64,000 nucleotides of DNA from positions 1 to 64,000 of the forward strand of contig CALFLK010000007.1 of the NCBI GenBank assembly GCA_937880095.1, read 5' to 3'. This DNA comes from an uncultured Faecalibacterium sp. GTDB taxonomy: Bacteria > Bacillota > Clostridia > Oscillospirales > Ruminococcaceae. The first letter of the stretch is position 1, and every line of letters starts with the position of its first letter. Below, one piece after another: positions 18,086 to 26,363 of the stretch. Position numbers and translations under genes: made by a program. A model generated the notes under the pieces. The model saw only the letters and a program-made list of their open reading frames with translations. It was not told where the DNA came from and did not search any database.

Positions 18086-18496
18086 TTACTTAGCAACACT
18101 CTTTTTAATCTGAAGCAACACCAGAACGATGCTGACACCCAGCAGCATATGACCGATGCCTGCGATACCAGAAATAGAAGCTGTCAGTGCAGAGGACAAC
18201 GCTGCACCCTGAACCTGCAGGATACCACGCACCAAAAATGCTGCGCCTGTAACATTCAGACCAATATGATACACCAGCATCACTTTATTTGTCTTTGTAT
18301 TGGAAAAATAAAAATTCTTTTCCAGCAGCAAAAGCAGCAGGAAGAAAACCATGCCCAGCATAAAGTAATGTGTGTGCATGACCGAAAGCGCGGTTTCGCC
18401 TGTAAAACCATTCAGCTTGGTAAATTCGCGGTAGAACACACCGCATACCATAGCGATAATTGCATAAGTAATCGAAGCATTTGCGTAACGTTTCAT
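18086..18496 (-). CDS. DUF2871 four-helix membrane protein (136 aa)
   Basis: Four predicted membrane helices. Conserved histidines appear in VMHTHYFMLGM (end of loop 1/helix 2) and GIAGIGHMLLG (helix 4), plus FYREFTKLNGFTGE in loop 1. A second member of the same family is encoded at 24964-25392 with the same histidines. In-membrane histidines suggest haem or metal binding, but that is inference. ATG 18496 has GGAGAT upstream. It is the last gene of the ABC transporter-methyltransferase operon, 20 bases after the methyltransferase. Confidence 0.8.
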   Translation of the reverse strand: MKRYANASITYAIIAMVCGVFYREFTKLNGFTGETALSVMHTHYFMLGMVFFLLLLLLEKNFYFSNTKTNKVMLVYHIGLNVTGAAFLVRGILQVQGAALSSALTASISGIAGIGHMLLGVSIVLVLLQIKKSVAK

Positions 18497-18516
18497 AATA
18501 AATCTCCTATCCTTCA

Positions 18517-19107
18517 TCATTGCATTTTTACAATACCCGAAACAATATATTTCTCTGCATCGGATATTACGGTATCTACTGCAAACCACGGTCCCATTCG
18601 GTCAGCCAGCACATTTTCGTGCATCAAACCCATAGAAATGTGCTTTGCCCTACCCCGGTGACAATCATCCACCACTGCACGGCTCATGCCATGCGCAATG
18701 GTAAGACGACCACCCGGAACCAGAAGTTTCGATAAATGCTCTATCAGCTTTTCCGGTTCTGGAAAATACGGAAACGCATTATAAATCATAACGCAATCCA
18801 CACGCTGTTCAAGCTCTAAATTTTGCACATCTCCGCAGATGACCTTGATCTGGGAATCCTGACATTTCTGCTGTGCGATTTTCACCATTTCCGGCGAGAT
18901 GTCGATTGCAATCACACGCGCTACATTTCGCTTTCGGTAATCTTCAAACAGAACACCTGTTCCGCAAGCCACGTCTAAAACGCGTTTACCAGCAGTGATT
19001 TCACCGCAGTCCAGGATTTTTTCAATCACACACTCATTGCGAATTTGTTCTGCATCCCATGTGGGTGCCCGCATATTAAAAAAATCAATGATTGCTGAGC
19101 GATCCAA
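18517..19107 (-). CDS. Class I SAM-dependent methyltransferase (196 aa)
   Basis: Rossmann-type methyltransferase with motif I VLDVACGTGVLFEDY (about residues 43-57), acidic loop AIDISPEMVKIAQQK, motif II CVMIYNAFPYFPEPEKL and LVPGGRLTIAHGM. The C-terminus MGLMHENVLADRMGPWF is unusual and cysteine/histidine-poor. The start is TTG 19107 with a strong GGAGG 9 bases upstream; no better start exists. It sits in an operon between a metal-chelate binding protein and a DUF2871 membrane protein. This suggests it methylates something related to the imported compound (inference). The substrate is unknown. Confidence 0.85.
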   Translation of the reverse strand: MDRSAIIDFFNMRAPTWDAEQIRNECVIEKILDCGEITAGKRVLDVACGTGVLFEDYRKRNVARVIAIDISPEMVKIAQQKCQDSQIKVICGDVQNLELEQRVDCVMIYNAFPYFPEPEKLIEHLSKLLVPGGRLTIAHGMSRAVVDDCHRGRAKHISMGLMHENVLADRMGPWFAVDTVISDAEKYIVSGIVKMQ

Positions 19108-19151
19108 TTTCTCGCACCTCCGTTTCTATCTCGTGTTTGGTTTTCGTCCTG

Positions 19152-20330
19152 TTACTGGAAAAATGTCTTTGTGTCGATTTTCTGATATCCGCCAAAGCTG
19201 GCAGGATAGGCAAAAATTTCATCTGCCAGTTCCTTGCCCAGAAATGCTTTCGTGACTTCATTGGTCTTTTCCGTCATATCCACATCGGCAAACAAATCCG
19301 GATATGCCGTTTTAGCAAGGAACCAGGTATTGATCAATGCCGTTTCAAAGTTGGTATAGTATGCGTTGTAAGCCATCTGCAAGTAGACTTCGCCATCATT
19401 CCATGCTTTGCAGGAATCGAACATGGATGCATCTCCCTGATACAGGGGTTTGATATTTTTGACCGCTGCCGCATCCACAACCATAATATCCATGTCTTTG
19501 CCCAATGCAACAAACTTTTCTTCTTCAATGGGCTGAATTCCCGGATGATCCAAGTCCGTCACAACGTTTTTGATGTTGGCGATTTCAAACGCCTTGTAAT
19601 CCTGCGCTGTCATCAGGTGATCGGTCGTTCCCCAATTTCCCAAACCGCAGATATAAACGCGCGGTTTGTCTTCTTCTGCAACAGCTGCCGTTCTGTCACT
19701 GATTTCTTTCATTTCCGATTCCACAAAAGAAATCAAATCTTCTGCTCTTTCCGTATTTTCAAAGATCGTCCCCAGCAGCAGCATCGAATCCTTGAACGCA
19801 TCATCAAATACACCATTCGGACCGGATTTCAGTGTCACAACCGGAACGCCCAGCTGCTCTTGCAGTGCATCTTCTTTTTCCACATCCTCATATTCGGAAA
19901 TCACAAGATCCGGATTGCAGGAAAGAATTTTTTCTGCTTCTGCAGCCTGCGCACTCGGACCTCCCACACCACAGGAATCCAGCGTTGCAAAGGTATCTCC
20001 GAACGCTACAACATAGGGTCGCGCTACCGAATCAAACATCTTCGGGCGTTCGGTCAATGTGGGATTATCAATGTCTTCTACGCCACACAGCAGCTCCGGA
20101 TTACCGATATAGCTGTACATACGCAGCGCTCCGGCACCGATGCAAACGACACGCTTATATGTACCGGGCTTGACCTGCACTTCACGTCCGATCATATCTG
20201 TAACGGTAATTTCAGCGTTTTCTTCTGTTTCGTTCTCCGCCTGCATCGACTGACTCTGACTGCCACAGGCACAAAGTGCCAGCAGCATCACCAGTGTCAG
20301 CACAAATGCGATACTCTTTTTAATTTTCAT
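19152..20330 (-). CDS. Metal-chelate ABC transporter substrate-binding lipoprotein (392 aa)
   Basis: FepB/BtuF-type binding protein. The lipobox is LCAC (about residue 20) after a hydrophobic signal. The mature part has VTDMIGREVQVKPGTYKRVV, GALRMYSYIG and the PDLVISEYEDVEKE pattern of the periplasmic binding protein 2 family. ATG 20330 is chosen (GGAGAG 7 bases upstream, in frame after a TTG at 20345). It overlaps the ATPase gene by 11 bases. The ligand could be a siderophore, haem or a corrinoid; the sequence does not decide. Its chaperone-like role would be to hand ligand to the permease encoded at 21084. Confidence 0.88.
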   Translation of the reverse strand: MKIKKSIAFVLTLVMLLALCACGSQSQSMQAENETEENAEITVTDMIGREVQVKPGTYKRVVCIGAGALRMYSYIGNPELLCGVEDIDNPTLTERPKMFDSVARPYVVAFGDTFATLDSCGVGGPSAQAAEAEKILSCNPDLVISEYEDVEKEDALQEQLGVPVVTLKSGPNGVFDDAFKDSMLLLGTIFENTERAEDLISFVESEMKEISDRTAAVAEEDKPRVYICGLGNWGTTDHLMTAQDYKAFEIANIKNVVTDLDHPGIQPIEEEKFVALGKDMDIMVVDAAAVKNIKPLYQGDASMFDSCKAWNDGEVYLQMAYNAYYTNFETALINTWFLAKTAYPDLFADVDMTEKTNEVTKAFLGKELADEIFAYPASFGGYQKIDTKTFFQ

Positions 20331-21090
20331 AATAATTCTCTCCAATTATGATTTTTTGGTTTTCTATCTCCATGATTTTCATGCGTACTCCGTAAACATC
20401 CTGAATCACATCTTCGGTAATGCAATCTTTTTTGCCGGCATATTGAATCACGCCGTCTTTCATAAAGAAGAACCGATCCCCAAAGTACAATGCCTGATTC
20501 AGGTCATGCAGAGAACTTAAAATGCTGATTCCTTTTTCCCGCACCAGCTTTTTTACCTCTGCAATAATCAGCTGTTCATTTGCAATGTCCAGATTGCCTG
20601 TTGGTTCATCAAAAATCAAAAGCTGCGGTTCTTGTGCCAGCGCGCGTGCAATCGCTATTTTCTGTCTTTCTCCACCGGAAAGCTCGTCCACATTTCGATC
20701 TGCGTATGTTTCCAAGTGCATCTCCTGCAGTATTTGTTCCACTACCGCATAGTCGTCTGCATTGGCTTTCAGCCCAAAATAAGATACTCTGCCCATTAAG
20801 ACTGAATCGAACACGCTCAATGCGCCGAATTGAATATCCTGCGGCACATACGCCACACATCCTGCGCGCTGCTTTCGGTTCATTTCCAGCAGATTTTCTC
20901 CATTAAAGGAAATTGTACCGGCAGCAGGTTTGCACAATCCAAGAATATTTTTGAGCAGTGTCGTTTTACCGGAACCGTTTTTTCCAAGCAGGATTCCGAT
21001 TTCACCATCCGGAAGTTCCAAATTGACTCCGTTCAAAATTGAATCTGCATTTTTTCGATAATGAAATGTAAGCCCATCCACTTTCAGCAT
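20320..21090 (-). CDS. Metal-chelate ABC transporter ATPase, FecE/FepC type (256 aa)
   Basis: Walker A GKNGSGKTTLL (about residues 36-46), Q-loop YVPQDIQFG, signature ELSGGERQKIAIARALAQEP, Walker B LLIFDEPTGNLD and switch His in LSSLHDLNQ. The N-terminal LTFHYRKN and length fit FecE/FepC/BtuD. It overlaps the permease by 7 bases and the binding-protein gene by 11 bases, so translation is coupled along the operon. It supplies ATP hydrolysis for uptake. Confidence 0.93.
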   Translation of the reverse strand: MLKVDGLTFHYRKNADSILNGVNLELPDGEIGILLGKNGSGKTTLLKNILGLCKPAAGTISFNGENLLEMNRKQRAGCVAYVPQDIQFGALSVFDSVLMGRVSYFGLKANADDYAVVEQILQEMHLETYADRNVDELSGGERQKIAIARALAQEPQLLIFDEPTGNLDIANEQLIIAEVKKLVREKGISILSSLHDLNQALYFGDRFFFMKDGVIQYAGKKDCITEDVIQDVYGVRMKIMEIENQKIIIGENYYEN

Positions 21091-22139
21091 CGCCTGCTCT
21101 CCTTTTTCGAAAAAATAATCGCAATAAAGAACGGTGCGCCCAGCAAAGAAGTGATTGCACCGACAGGCAGTGCCGAACCATTGCCCATACTTCGGGATAA
21201 AGTATCAGCCGTCAGCAGCAGTAAACTGCCGCTCAGTGCAGACGCGGGAATCGCAAATCGGTGATCCTGCCCAAGCAGTTTTTTGGTAATATGCGGGCAG
21301 ATAATACCCACAAACCCGATGATCCCCAAAAAGGATACACATACCGCGGTTATCATAGAAGCCAGCAGCAGCGATAAAAAGCGCAGTCCTTCCACATGAA
21401 TTCCCATACTTTTTGCGATTACTTCGCCGCTGAGCAGTGCATTATATCGCCAGGACATCAACACAAAAAACAGAAATCCCAAACCCACCACCGCTAACAT
21501 AATCGCATCGGTGCGGTAGGTTGCTCTGCCCAAATCGCCAAAGTTCCAAATGACGGCAGCAGATATGCCCACATCGGTGGCGTAAAACTGTAAAATCGTG
21601 GTAGCCGCTGTCCAAACTGAGCCGACCGCCATACCAGCCAGTACAACAACACTAGGCGAAAACGACCGCAGTCTGCAAAGCGCCAGAATCAGAAAAATCG
21701 ACAGCGTGGAAAACGCAAATGCCATTATACTGGTTGCATAAGGATTTGCGCCCACATCATAATTCGCCACATGATTGCCTGTAGACAAAAATCCGCCGGC
21801 GAATGCGATAATGGATAGGTTTGCACCAAAAACTGCCGCATTGGAAACGCCAAGCGTTGCCGGGGATGCCATCGCATTGTTCAGCGTTGTCTGCATCATC
21901 AAACCGGAAATTGATAAACCCGCACCTGCGATCAACGCAGCCAATACACGGGGAATCCGAATCTTCCAAATAATTCGCAGCTGCGCAGGTGCGCCTTTTC
22001 CGGTAAGTGCTGCGATACATTCCGCAATCGACATATGTGAAGAACCAACAAAAAGACACACAACCGCCATCAACAGCACTGCCAGCAGCAAGCCCAAAAT
22101 TACGGCAAAACCTTTTCTATTTCTATCCCGATATTTCAT
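21084..22139 (-). CDS. Metal-chelate ABC transporter permease, FecCD family (351 aa)
   Basis: BtuC/FecCD permease. Recognisable segments: IRIPRVLAALIAGAGLSISG, MASPATLGVSNAAVFGANL, VVVLAGMAVGS, GFVGIICPHITKKLLGQDH and the C-terminal LPVGAITSLLGAPFF, with about ten membrane helices. ATG 22139 is the only in-frame start near the family's usual N-terminus, but it has a poor ribosome site. The good AGGAGG upstream instead serves an 11-codon ORF (22123-22158) that overlaps this start, so expression may depend on it. First structural gene of the operon. Confidence 0.92.
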   Translation of the reverse strand: MKYRDRNRKGFAVILGLLLAVLLMAVVCLFVGSSHMSIAECIAALTGKGAPAQLRIIWKIRIPRVLAALIAGAGLSISGLMMQTTLNNAMASPATLGVSNAAVFGANLSIIAFAGGFLSTGNHVANYDVGANPYATSIMAFAFSTLSIFLILALCRLRSFSPSVVVLAGMAVGSVWTAATTILQFYATDVGISAAVIWNFGDLGRATYRTDAIMLAVVGLGFLFFVLMSWRYNALLSGEVIAKSMGIHVEGLRFLSLLLASMITAVCVSFLGIIGFVGIICPHITKKLLGQDHRFAIPASALSGSLLLLTADTLSRSMGNGSALPVGAITSLLGAPFFIAIIFSKKESRRC

Positions 22140-22158
22140 ATCTGCTTTCGCTTTCCAT
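22123..22158 (-). CDS. Possible 11-codon leader peptide overlapping the permease start
   Basis: Minus strand: AGGAGG followed 9 bases later by ATG, encoding MESESRYEISG and then TAG. The stop lies 14 bases inside the permease coding region, in another frame. The permease start itself has no good ribosome site, which would fit reinitiation or coupling. It could also be a chance ORF. Confidence 0.35.
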   Translation of the reverse strand: MESESRYEISG

Positions 22159-22204
22159 AGTTGAAACCCTCCTATCCAGTTATCAGGCACCGAACGACCC
22201 AACG

Positions 22205-22247
22205 CAAAAAAGGTACACGAACCCACCTGCATAAGATTCGTGTACCT
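22205..22247 (-). terminator. Intrinsic terminator in the leader of the metal-chelate ABC operon
   Basis: Minus strand: 11-bp stem (22237-22247 with 22211-22221) followed by TTTTTT. It lies between the likely promoter (22341-22369) and the first gene. No gene ends upstream on this strand, so it is likely a regulated attenuator and not a simple operon end. Confidence 0.7.
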
Positions 22248-22340
22248 TTCTGAACACAATATATAATTTTCCCTCTGCAAAAGAGTTTCTATTCATTATA
22301 AGAATCATCGCAATGATTCGTTTCATCCATACTATTTTGT

Positions 22341-22369
22341 ATACTAACATAGACCCATATAAATAGCAA
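22341..22369 (-). promoter_or_regulatory. Likely promoter of the metal-chelate ABC operon
   Basis: Minus strand: -35 TTGCTA (22364-22369), 17-base spacer, -10 TAGTAT (22341-22346). Downstream, in the leader, is a perfect 7-bp hairpin GAATCAT-TGCG-ATGATTC (22303-22320), which could also be an operator for a metalloregulator. Confidence 0.5.
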
Positions 22370-22500
22370 GTCATCCTGAAAAAATAGCAAACGCAAGGCA
22401 TTTTTTCAACAATTCAAACGGTCAAAATGAAATGTTTTTGTCACTTTCTCCTGCTCTGATTTACAAAAATTTTTTCTTGCGACAGAAAATCAAAAAACCA

Positions 22501-22529
22501 TTGACATATGCCTGAGAATTCTGTATCAT
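22501..22529 (+). promoter_or_regulatory. Promoter of the Na/Pi cotransporter gene
   Basis: Perfect -35 TTGACA (22501-22506), 17-base spacer, -10 TATCAT (22524-22529). The predicted transcript start at about 22536 leaves a leader of about 180 bases. Confidence 0.7.
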
Positions 22530-22549
22530 CACAAACAGTAAAAGGGAGT

Positions 22550-22666
22550 AACTGACATTCCATTCTGGAGTGTTTGCAGTATCGTCAATACGGTGGTATT
22601 CCACTCGGTGCTGCAAGGAACTGGTAAGACTTTTATTGCTAACAGGGGCAATAAAAGTCTTTTTTA
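22550..22666 (+). ncRNA. Structured 5' leader with intrinsic terminator (candidate riboswitch)
   Basis: Between promoter and gene the leader can form three elements. The first is a hairpin of 8 bp (22555-22562 with 22566-22573). The second is a closing stem TTGCAG/CTGCAA (22574-22579 with 22611-22616) enclosing two small hairpins (ATs around 22580-22590 and GTGG-TATT-CCAC at 22593-22604). The third is a perfect 14-bp terminator stem (22626-22639 with 22648-22661) followed by a T-tract. The layout of aptamer-like three-way junction plus terminator is typical of riboswitches. I do not recognise the class. Confidence 0.5.
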
Positions 22667-22713
22667 TTGCCCCGCTCCCTTGTTGGCACAAAAATGGAGA
22701 AAGAGAAAGAAAA

Positions 22714-24354
22714 ATGGAAATTCTGGAAATCCTCATTCCCTTTTCCGGCGGTCTGGGCATGTTCATCTACGGCATGCAGATTATGGCACAAGGCTTGGAA
22801 AATGCCGCCGGAAACCGTATGCGAACACTTCTGGAAGCACTGACAAAAAACAAATTTCTTGGCGTACTTTTGGGTGCAGCAATTACCGCTGTAATCCAAA
22901 GCTCCTCCGCAACTACGGTCATGGTCGTTGGCTTTGTCAACGCAGGTATCATGAATCTGCAGCAGGCTATGGGCGTAATCATGGGTGCAAACATTGGCAC
23001 CACTGTCACCGGCTGGCTGGTTTCCAGTTCAGAATGGGCTAAATTCTTAAGCCCGACCATGCTTGCACCTCTTGCTATTATGATTGGCGTTATTATTATG
23101 ATGGCGGGCAAGCGGTTTGAAACCAAAGAAACCGCAAAAATCATTTTCGGCTTTGGTTTGCTGTTTGTGGGTATCTCCACTATGTCCGGTTCTGTTGCAC
23201 CTCTGAAAGAAAACGAGGCTTTCTGCAGCATCTTTGTTGCGCTGGGTCATAACCCGCTGCTGGGCATTGCTGCAGGCGCAATCGTTACTGCAATCATCCA
23301 AAGCTCCTCTGCTTCGGTTGGTATTTTGCAGAGTCTGGCCGCTGCCGGTCTGGTACCTTTCAATGCAGCCATTTATATCATCATGGGTCAGAACATCGGT
23401 ACCTGCATCACCGCTATTTTGTCCGGTCTTGGCGCAAACAAGAACGCCAAGACTGCCGGTTTGATGCACTTGTTGTTCAACATCATCGGTACAATCGTTT
23501 TCAGTACCGCTGCAATCGCTTACCTTTCCATTGTAAACCCTGTTTGGGCTGGCGGAAATATTACCCAAACTCAAATTGGTTTGATCCACACCTTGTTCAA
23601 TATCGGCACGACCCTGCTGCTCTTCCCTGTTTCTGACTGGATCATCAAGCTAGCAATGAAGATTGGTCGCGTGGATGCCGAGCCGGCAGATGAGCATGTA
23701 TCTCTGCTGGACGAGCGTATGCTGGAAACCCCCGGCATTGCACTCCAGTCTCTGAATGGTGAGCTGATCCGCATGGGTGGTATCGTAAAAGAGGTTCTGC
23801 ACACCGCGCGTGCCGTACTTCTGCTGCCCGATGCAGAGCAGATCCGCAAGGTAAAAGAGCTGGAACATCAAGTCGATGAAATGACTGCCTCTATTTCGGA
23901 TTATGCAATTCGCCTTTCTGCTTTGCAGATCAGCCAGCAGGAGCATTGGGAAACCGTGCGTATCCTGCAGGTTGCTTCGGATATGGAACGCATCAGCGAT
24001 CAGTGCGAAAACATCGCAGAATATGCAGAGCAGATGCTGGAAAAGCGCATGACCTTCTCGGATGCTGCACAGCAGGAGCTGTCCAAGATGTCCGAAGTCT
24101 GCAATGCCTGCTATGCTTATGCACTGCGTGCTTACGCCGAAAACGAGCAGGAAAGTGTTGTGCAGTCCATTGAACAGGAAATTCAGGCAGACCAGATGGA
24201 AATTGATTTCCGCGTTCAGAATATCGCTCGCTTGACGCAGCACCAGTGCAATGCACAAACTGGTATTCTCTATCAGGACGCTCTGGTCAGCTTGGAGCGC
24301 ATTTCCGATCATGCACGCAATATTGCGGAGGAAAAAGCAAAAGTCTTTGCTTAA
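22714..24354 (+). CDS. Na/Pi cotransporter family protein with PhoU-like tail (546 aa)
   Basis: NptA/YjbB-type transporter: two inverted repeats carry the QSSSATTV (about residue 60) and QSSSASVG (about 195) signatures within eight or more membrane helices. After about residue 340 follows a soluble helical PhoU-like region with LEHQVDEMTASISDYAIRLS and VASDMERISDQCENIAEYAE. It would import phosphate (or a related anion) with sodium. ATG 22714 begins MEILEILIPFSGGLGMFIYG, the normal family start, although the frame is open further upstream through the leader terminator. It is a single-gene unit. Confidence 0.9.
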   Translation: MEILEILIPFSGGLGMFIYGMQIMAQGLENAAGNRMRTLLEALTKNKFLGVLLGAAITAVIQSSSATTVMVVGFVNAGIMNLQQAMGVIMGANIGTTVTGWLVSSSEWAKFLSPTMLAPLAIMIGVIIMMAGKRFETKETAKIIFGFGLLFVGISTMSGSVAPLKENEAFCSIFVALGHNPLLGIAAGAIVTAIIQSSSASVGILQSLAAAGLVPFNAAIYIIMGQNIGTCITAILSGLGANKNAKTAGLMHLLFNIIGTIVFSTAAIAYLSIVNPVWAGGNITQTQIGLIHTLFNIGTTLLLFPVSDWIIKLAMKIGRVDAEPADEHVSLLDERMLETPGIALQSLNGELIRMGGIVKEVLHTARAVLLLPDAEQIRKVKELEHQVDEMTASISDYAIRLSALQISQQEHWETVRILQVASDMERISDQCENIAEYAEQMLEKRMTFSDAAQQELSKMSEVCNACYAYALRAYAENEQESVVQSIEQEIQADQMEIDFRVQNIARLTQHQCNAQTGILYQDALVSLERISDHARNIAEEKAKVFA

Positions 24355-24389
24355 ACATCCTTTGCTTATCCCTTTCCTTTCATTCTTAT

Positions 24390-24433
24390 AAAAAGCCCCC
24401 AGCTGGATGTAGCTCATCCAGCTGGGGGTTTTT
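24390..24433. terminator. Strong bidirectional terminator
   Basis: 19-bp stem (24390-24409 with 24415-24433) flanked by A- and T-runs. It serves the cotransporter gene (+) and the VOC gene (-). Confidence 0.9.
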
Positions 24434-24450
24434 CTTTTATATCGTTTCTT

Positions 24451-24903
24451 TTAATCCATAGGCTGGATCAGCTCCAGAATATTGCCGTCCGGATCGTAGA
24501 AATAAACGGCACGGCTCTTGCCAAAACCATAGGCTGTGCTGTCAAAAGTCTGCGGTTCCGAAATAAATTTCACGCCCTTTTCTTTCAGCTGAGCATACTC
24601 CAAATCGATATCCTCTGTAGCAAAGCACAACTCCGAAATGGAGGTTTTGAACAAGCTGGGAACATTGGATTCCGCTTTCTGGTCGGTAAACTGAATCAAT
24701 TCCACCGGCGGTGCTTTCTGATCCGCAGGCTGCAAATATGCCACACGCGCTTCACAGCCCTGACGCTGAAACAATGCAGCTGTTTCCGGACCACCCATTT
24801 TCATTTCGCCCAGATAGGAAAGTCCCAGTACATCCCGGTAAAATGCCACCGAGCAATCCAAATCCGAAACGGTAAAACCAATATGTGCGATTGACTGAAA
24901 CAT
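24451..24903 (-). CDS. VOC superfamily protein, glyoxalase-like (150 aa)
   Basis: Two beta-alpha-beta-beta-beta modules of the vicinal oxygen chelate fold: HIGFTVSDLDCSVAFYRDVL at the start and ELCFATEDIDLEYAQLKEKG then YFYDPDGNILELIQP at the end. Metal ligands expected at H7, a Glu in VELIQF and the Glu in ILELIQ are present; the second-module His is replaced (ELCF). It could be a lyase, dioxygenase or resistance protein. It is the last gene of the Fe-S/ArsR operon, 60 bases after DUF2871. Confidence 0.85.
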   Translation of the reverse strand: MFQSIAHIGFTVSDLDCSVAFYRDVLGLSYLGEMKMGGPETAALFQRQGCEARVAYLQPADQKAPPVELIQFTDQKAESNVPSLFKTSISELCFATEDIDLEYAQLKEKGVKFISEPQTFDSTAYGFGKSRAVYFYDPDGNILELIQPMD

Positions 24904-24963
24904 ACAAACTCTCCTTTCATCCGACGTGTCGGATACGTCATTCCTAACGAATGATATAAGAAC

Positions 24964-25392
24964 TTACTGTGCGTCCTTCTTTGCATCGCAGGACTTCATC
25001 AGTGCATGAAACAAGAAACCGATACCCACCGTCAAAATCACATGACCGATACCAGCCAGACCGCCCATCATGTGATCCCAGAAGCTGGGTACTGCCACCT
25101 GAAACAGCTGGGTTGCGCCTCGTGCGGTCATAAAGCCCAGCGTCATCACCAGCCCCAGATTATAAACACCGACAAACCAGCGGAAGCTCTTCTGCTTGTG
25201 AATCTGGAACACCTGCATCAGCAGCGGCATCAGCAGAAATACCGCTACACCCAAAGCCAGTGCGTGCGGATGTACACGAGACAGCACAGACTCGCCCTCA
25301 AAGTGTGTCCAGTACGCTGCTTCGTGATAGAACAATCCGGTGGTCAGACCAAACACCAGATAAGCCAGCGAAATCTTGTACATATTTTTCAT
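24964..25392 (-). CDS. DUF2871 membrane protein, second copy (142 aa)
   Basis: Four membrane helices with the same landmarks as the copy at 18086: FYHEAAYWTHFEGES, RVHPHALALGVAVFLL, a glycine/arginine stretch FMTARGATQLFQ and GLAGIGHVILTVGIG. Histidines in VHPHA and GIGH are shared. It lies in the operon of ferredoxin, NapH-like protein and an ArsR regulator, so an electron-transfer or metal-related role is likely (inference). The two copies are clearly divergent, so this is not a recent duplication. Confidence 0.8.
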   Translation of the reverse strand: MKNMYKISLAYLVFGLTTGLFYHEAAYWTHFEGESVLSRVHPHALALGVAVFLLMPLLMQVFQIHKQKSFRWFVGVYNLGLVMTLGFMTARGATQLFQVAVPSFWDHMMGGLAGIGHVILTVGIGFLFHALMKSCDAKKDAQ

Positions 25393-25420
25393 TGTAAATC
25401 TCCTTATGTACTCTTTTTAA

Positions 25421-25714
25421 TTATTCTTCATCACCTGTGCAGTATTCACGGCGCAACAAATCAATTACGTCCCGAATCCGCTCATCGCTGATGGAATATC
25501 GAATAAATTGTGCGTGTTTTTCCGAACAAATCAGCCCTGCGTCCCGCAGTCGATGCAAATGCTGCGAAAGTGCCGGACCAGAAATGTCCGACACCTGCTC
25601 TGCCAGCTCTCCTACTGTCATGGGACCTTCCAGCAGGGCACACAAAATCAAAAGACGGTTCTCATTGGCAAGCTGGCCCATCAATGCCGCTACCTTTTTT
25701 GCACTGTTACGCAT
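25421..25714 (-). CDS. ArsR family regulator (97 aa)
   Basis: Winged helix regulator: ANENRLLILCALLEGPMTVGEL, ISGPALSQHLHRLRDAGLI (recognition helix) and FIRYSISDERIRDVIDLL. A lone cysteine in the LLILC stretch and one near the C-terminus (EYCTG) are the only obvious thiols, so it is not a typical CXC metal-binding ArsR. ATG 25714 has AGGAGG 8 bases upstream and overlaps the NapH-like gene's stop by 8 bases. It probably controls its own operon; the signal may be redox or metal. Confidence 0.88.
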   Translation of the reverse strand: MRNSAKKVAALMGQLANENRLLILCALLEGPMTVGELAEQVSDISGPALSQHLHRLRDAGLICSEKHAQFIRYSISDERIRDVIDLLRREYCTGDEE

Positions 25715-26363
25715 TCTGTTCGCCTCCTGACTGACATTTCCCACACGCTGCGCAGGAATTGTTGTATTCCGTATTTGTTTCCGCTTTGCCCGCGCGTACC
25801 CTGCAAATCAGCTGGGTTGTTGTACCCATCGGGCAGAACACACACCAGGTACGCGGTTTATAAAACGCCATTACAATCAGACCAATCAGCGTAGAAGTGA
25901 GCATCATGCTGTAAAAGCCAAATGCAAACTGTGCCACCCACGGCGCAACTGCTGTACCATGATAAGCCCAATGCCAAGGCAGCTTAAAGGTCCAGAACAG
26001 CTTGACAACCTGACGCAAATCCTGTACACCGCTGCTCACCAACCAAGTGGTGTACAGCATCTGGAAGAACATCACATAAAAGAAAATCAAAAAGCCGTAA
26101 CGAAATGCCTTCGAGCGCATCCAGTTGGGTGTCGGCTTATTACGGGATAATCCCAGACGTCCGCCCACCATCTGCAAAAACTGACCACGGTCGCAGTAAC
26201 GATTACAGTACAGCTTTCCACCGCCAAAAATACTAATGAACAGCGGCAGCATAAAGAAAATCATACCCAGCCAGGCAAACAAAATATTAAAAAATCCCAA
26301 ACTGAGGTAAATCGACGTCACGATCCACAGGGAATCGTACCAATGTTTTTTATTCTTTTTCAC
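25707..26363 (-). CDS. NapH/NosR-like membrane 4Fe-4S protein (218 aa)
   Basis: Four or five membrane helices with cytoplasmic Fe-S motifs CNRYCDRG (about residue 55) and CVFCPMG (about 178). This is the paired pattern of NapH/NosR/RnfB-like electron-transfer proteins. A further C-terminal cluster CAACGKC follows. The start is GTG 26363: GGGAGGG lies 6 bases upstream and it overlaps the ferredoxin stop (GTGA). It likely passes electrons from the ferredoxin across or along the membrane to an unknown acceptor, possibly the DUF2871 protein downstream (inference). Confidence 0.82.
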   Translation of the reverse strand: MKKNKKHWYDSLWIVTSIYLSLGFFNILFAWLGMIFFMLPLFISIFGGGKLYCNRYCDRGQFLQMVGGRLGLSRNKPTPNWMRSKAFRYGFLIFFYVMFFQMLYTTWLVSSGVQDLRQVVKLFWTFKLPWHWAYHGTAVAPWVAQFAFGFYSMMLTSTLIGLIVMAFYKPRTWCVFCPMGTTTQLICRVRAGKAETNTEYNNSCAACGKCQSGGEQNA

